Source: Clostridium cylindrosporum DSM 605 | GTDB lineage: Bacteria > Bacillota > Clostridia > Clostridiales > Caloramatoraceae | Length of the DNA: 64,000 bases | Direction of reading: 5' to 3' | Assembly: GCF_001047375.1 (NCBI RefSeq) | Contig: NZ_LFVU01000002.1 | Coordinates: forward strand, 97,210 to 161,209 | Shown here: positions 63,798 to 64,000 of the stretch, in pieces | Position numbering within the stretch: position 1 is the first letter of the stretch | How the letters are laid out: the number at the start of each line of letters is the position of its first letter | Position numbers and translations under genes: made by a program | Notes under the pieces: generated by a model | The model's database searches: none | The model's input: only the letters and a program-made list of their open reading frames with translations | What the model was told of the DNA's origin: nothing

Positions 63798-63880
63798 GGT
63801 GCGGATGGAGGGACTTGAACCCCCACGTCATGGACACTAGATCCTAAGTCTAGCGCGTCTGCCAATTCCGCCACATCCGC
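63797..63880 (-). tRNA. tRNA-Leu (UAG)
   Basis: Minus-strand cloverleaf: GCGGATG acceptor pairs with CATCCGC, followed by an encoded ACCA. The anticodon arm is CTAGA-CTTAGGA-TCTAG, giving UAG. A long variable arm (TGTCC...) is class II, as for Leu. The T loop GGTTCAAGTCC is normal. Confidence 0.97.
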
Positions 63881-63887
63881 ATGTTAC

Positions 63888-64000
63888 GAAGCGACTTCCT
63901 ACCCTCCCAGTCCGTCTCCAGACTAGTACTATCGGCGTTAAAGAGCTTAACCTTCGTGTTCGGAATGGGAACGGGTGTATCCTCTTTGCCATCATCACTT
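63888..64000 (-). rRNA. 5S ribosomal RNA, one to few bases cut by the window edge
   Basis: Minus strand reads AAGTGATGATGGCAAAGAGG, then CCCGTTCCCATTCCGAACAC and TTAAGCTCTTTAACGCCGAT, the typical 5S order, ending GGGTAGGAAGTCGCTTC. The 3' end pairs with the 5' AAGTGAT, so at most a base or two is missing. The 23S and 16S genes presumably lie beyond the window. Confidence 0.95.

Noticed and set aside
1..64000. CRISPR arrays, insertion sequences, prophage or integrases
   Set aside because: I saw no regularly spaced repeats, transposase or integrase motifs, or phage structural genes in any part of the window.

Overview
This 64 kb window is low-GC, spore-forming Firmicutes DNA of Clostridium type. 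It encodes the anaerobic sulfite reductase asrABC, the spore-coat operon cotJABC and a LysM/GH18 spore-cortex hydrolase. Shine-Dalgarno sites are strong, TTG and GTG starts are common, and riboswitches are typical of clostridia: three TPP, one lysine and one c-di-GMP-I. A 5S rRNA and a tRNA-Leu close the right edge on the minus strand. I see no phage, insertion sequence, CRISPR array or conjugative module; this looks like chromosomal backbone with a few accessory islands.

Layout. 1-5.9 kb: tail of a YtaF-like membrane protein, a TetR-ABC exporter set, a large YhgE/Pip membrane protein and a YbaN-like protein. 6-8.5 kb: thiDME salvage operon under a TPP riboswitch. 8.6-10.3 kb: an amino-acid permease under a lysine riboswitch. 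10.4-14.1 kb: YaiI family, SDR, cotJABC and a DUF815 ATPase. 14.3-18 kb: thiSFGH plus a second ThiE/TenI under another TPP riboswitch. 18-29 kb: pentapeptide-repeat protein, Rieske-FAD oxidoreductase, folA, a cold-shock operon with two tiny ORFs, two chemoreceptors and a flavin amine oxidase. 29-35.5 kb: nnrE, asrABC, then a membrane ferredoxin with two FMN-binding domains next to its flavinyl transferase ApbE.

35.6-44.9 kb is the most unusual part: a two-component system, a Met/Cys-rich small membrane protein, a cell-wall-binding-repeat protein lacking a signal peptide but carrying a Met/His tail, and MltG, facing away from ccdA, a TlpA thioredoxin, an HMA-TauE/SafE-cupredoxin fusion and a secreted protein preceded by a structured leader. 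It reads as an extracytoplasmic thiol/metal handling locus. 44.9-49.1 kb holds a second two-component system, a decayed hypF and small genes. 49.2-53 kb is a TPP-controlled operon for uptake of a thiamine precursor (TatD hydrolase, thiamine-binding-type protein, ABC transporter).

53-64 kb: an EFR1 flavodoxin-ferredoxin, a c-di-GMP-I-controlled secreted glycosidase-like protein, RarD, a glycerophosphodiesterase, a three-gene DUF4178/DUF4247-DUF350-spermidine-synthase-like module, an MFS drug exporter, SleL, tRNA-Leu and 5S rRNA. All family names come from reading motifs by eye; no database search was run.
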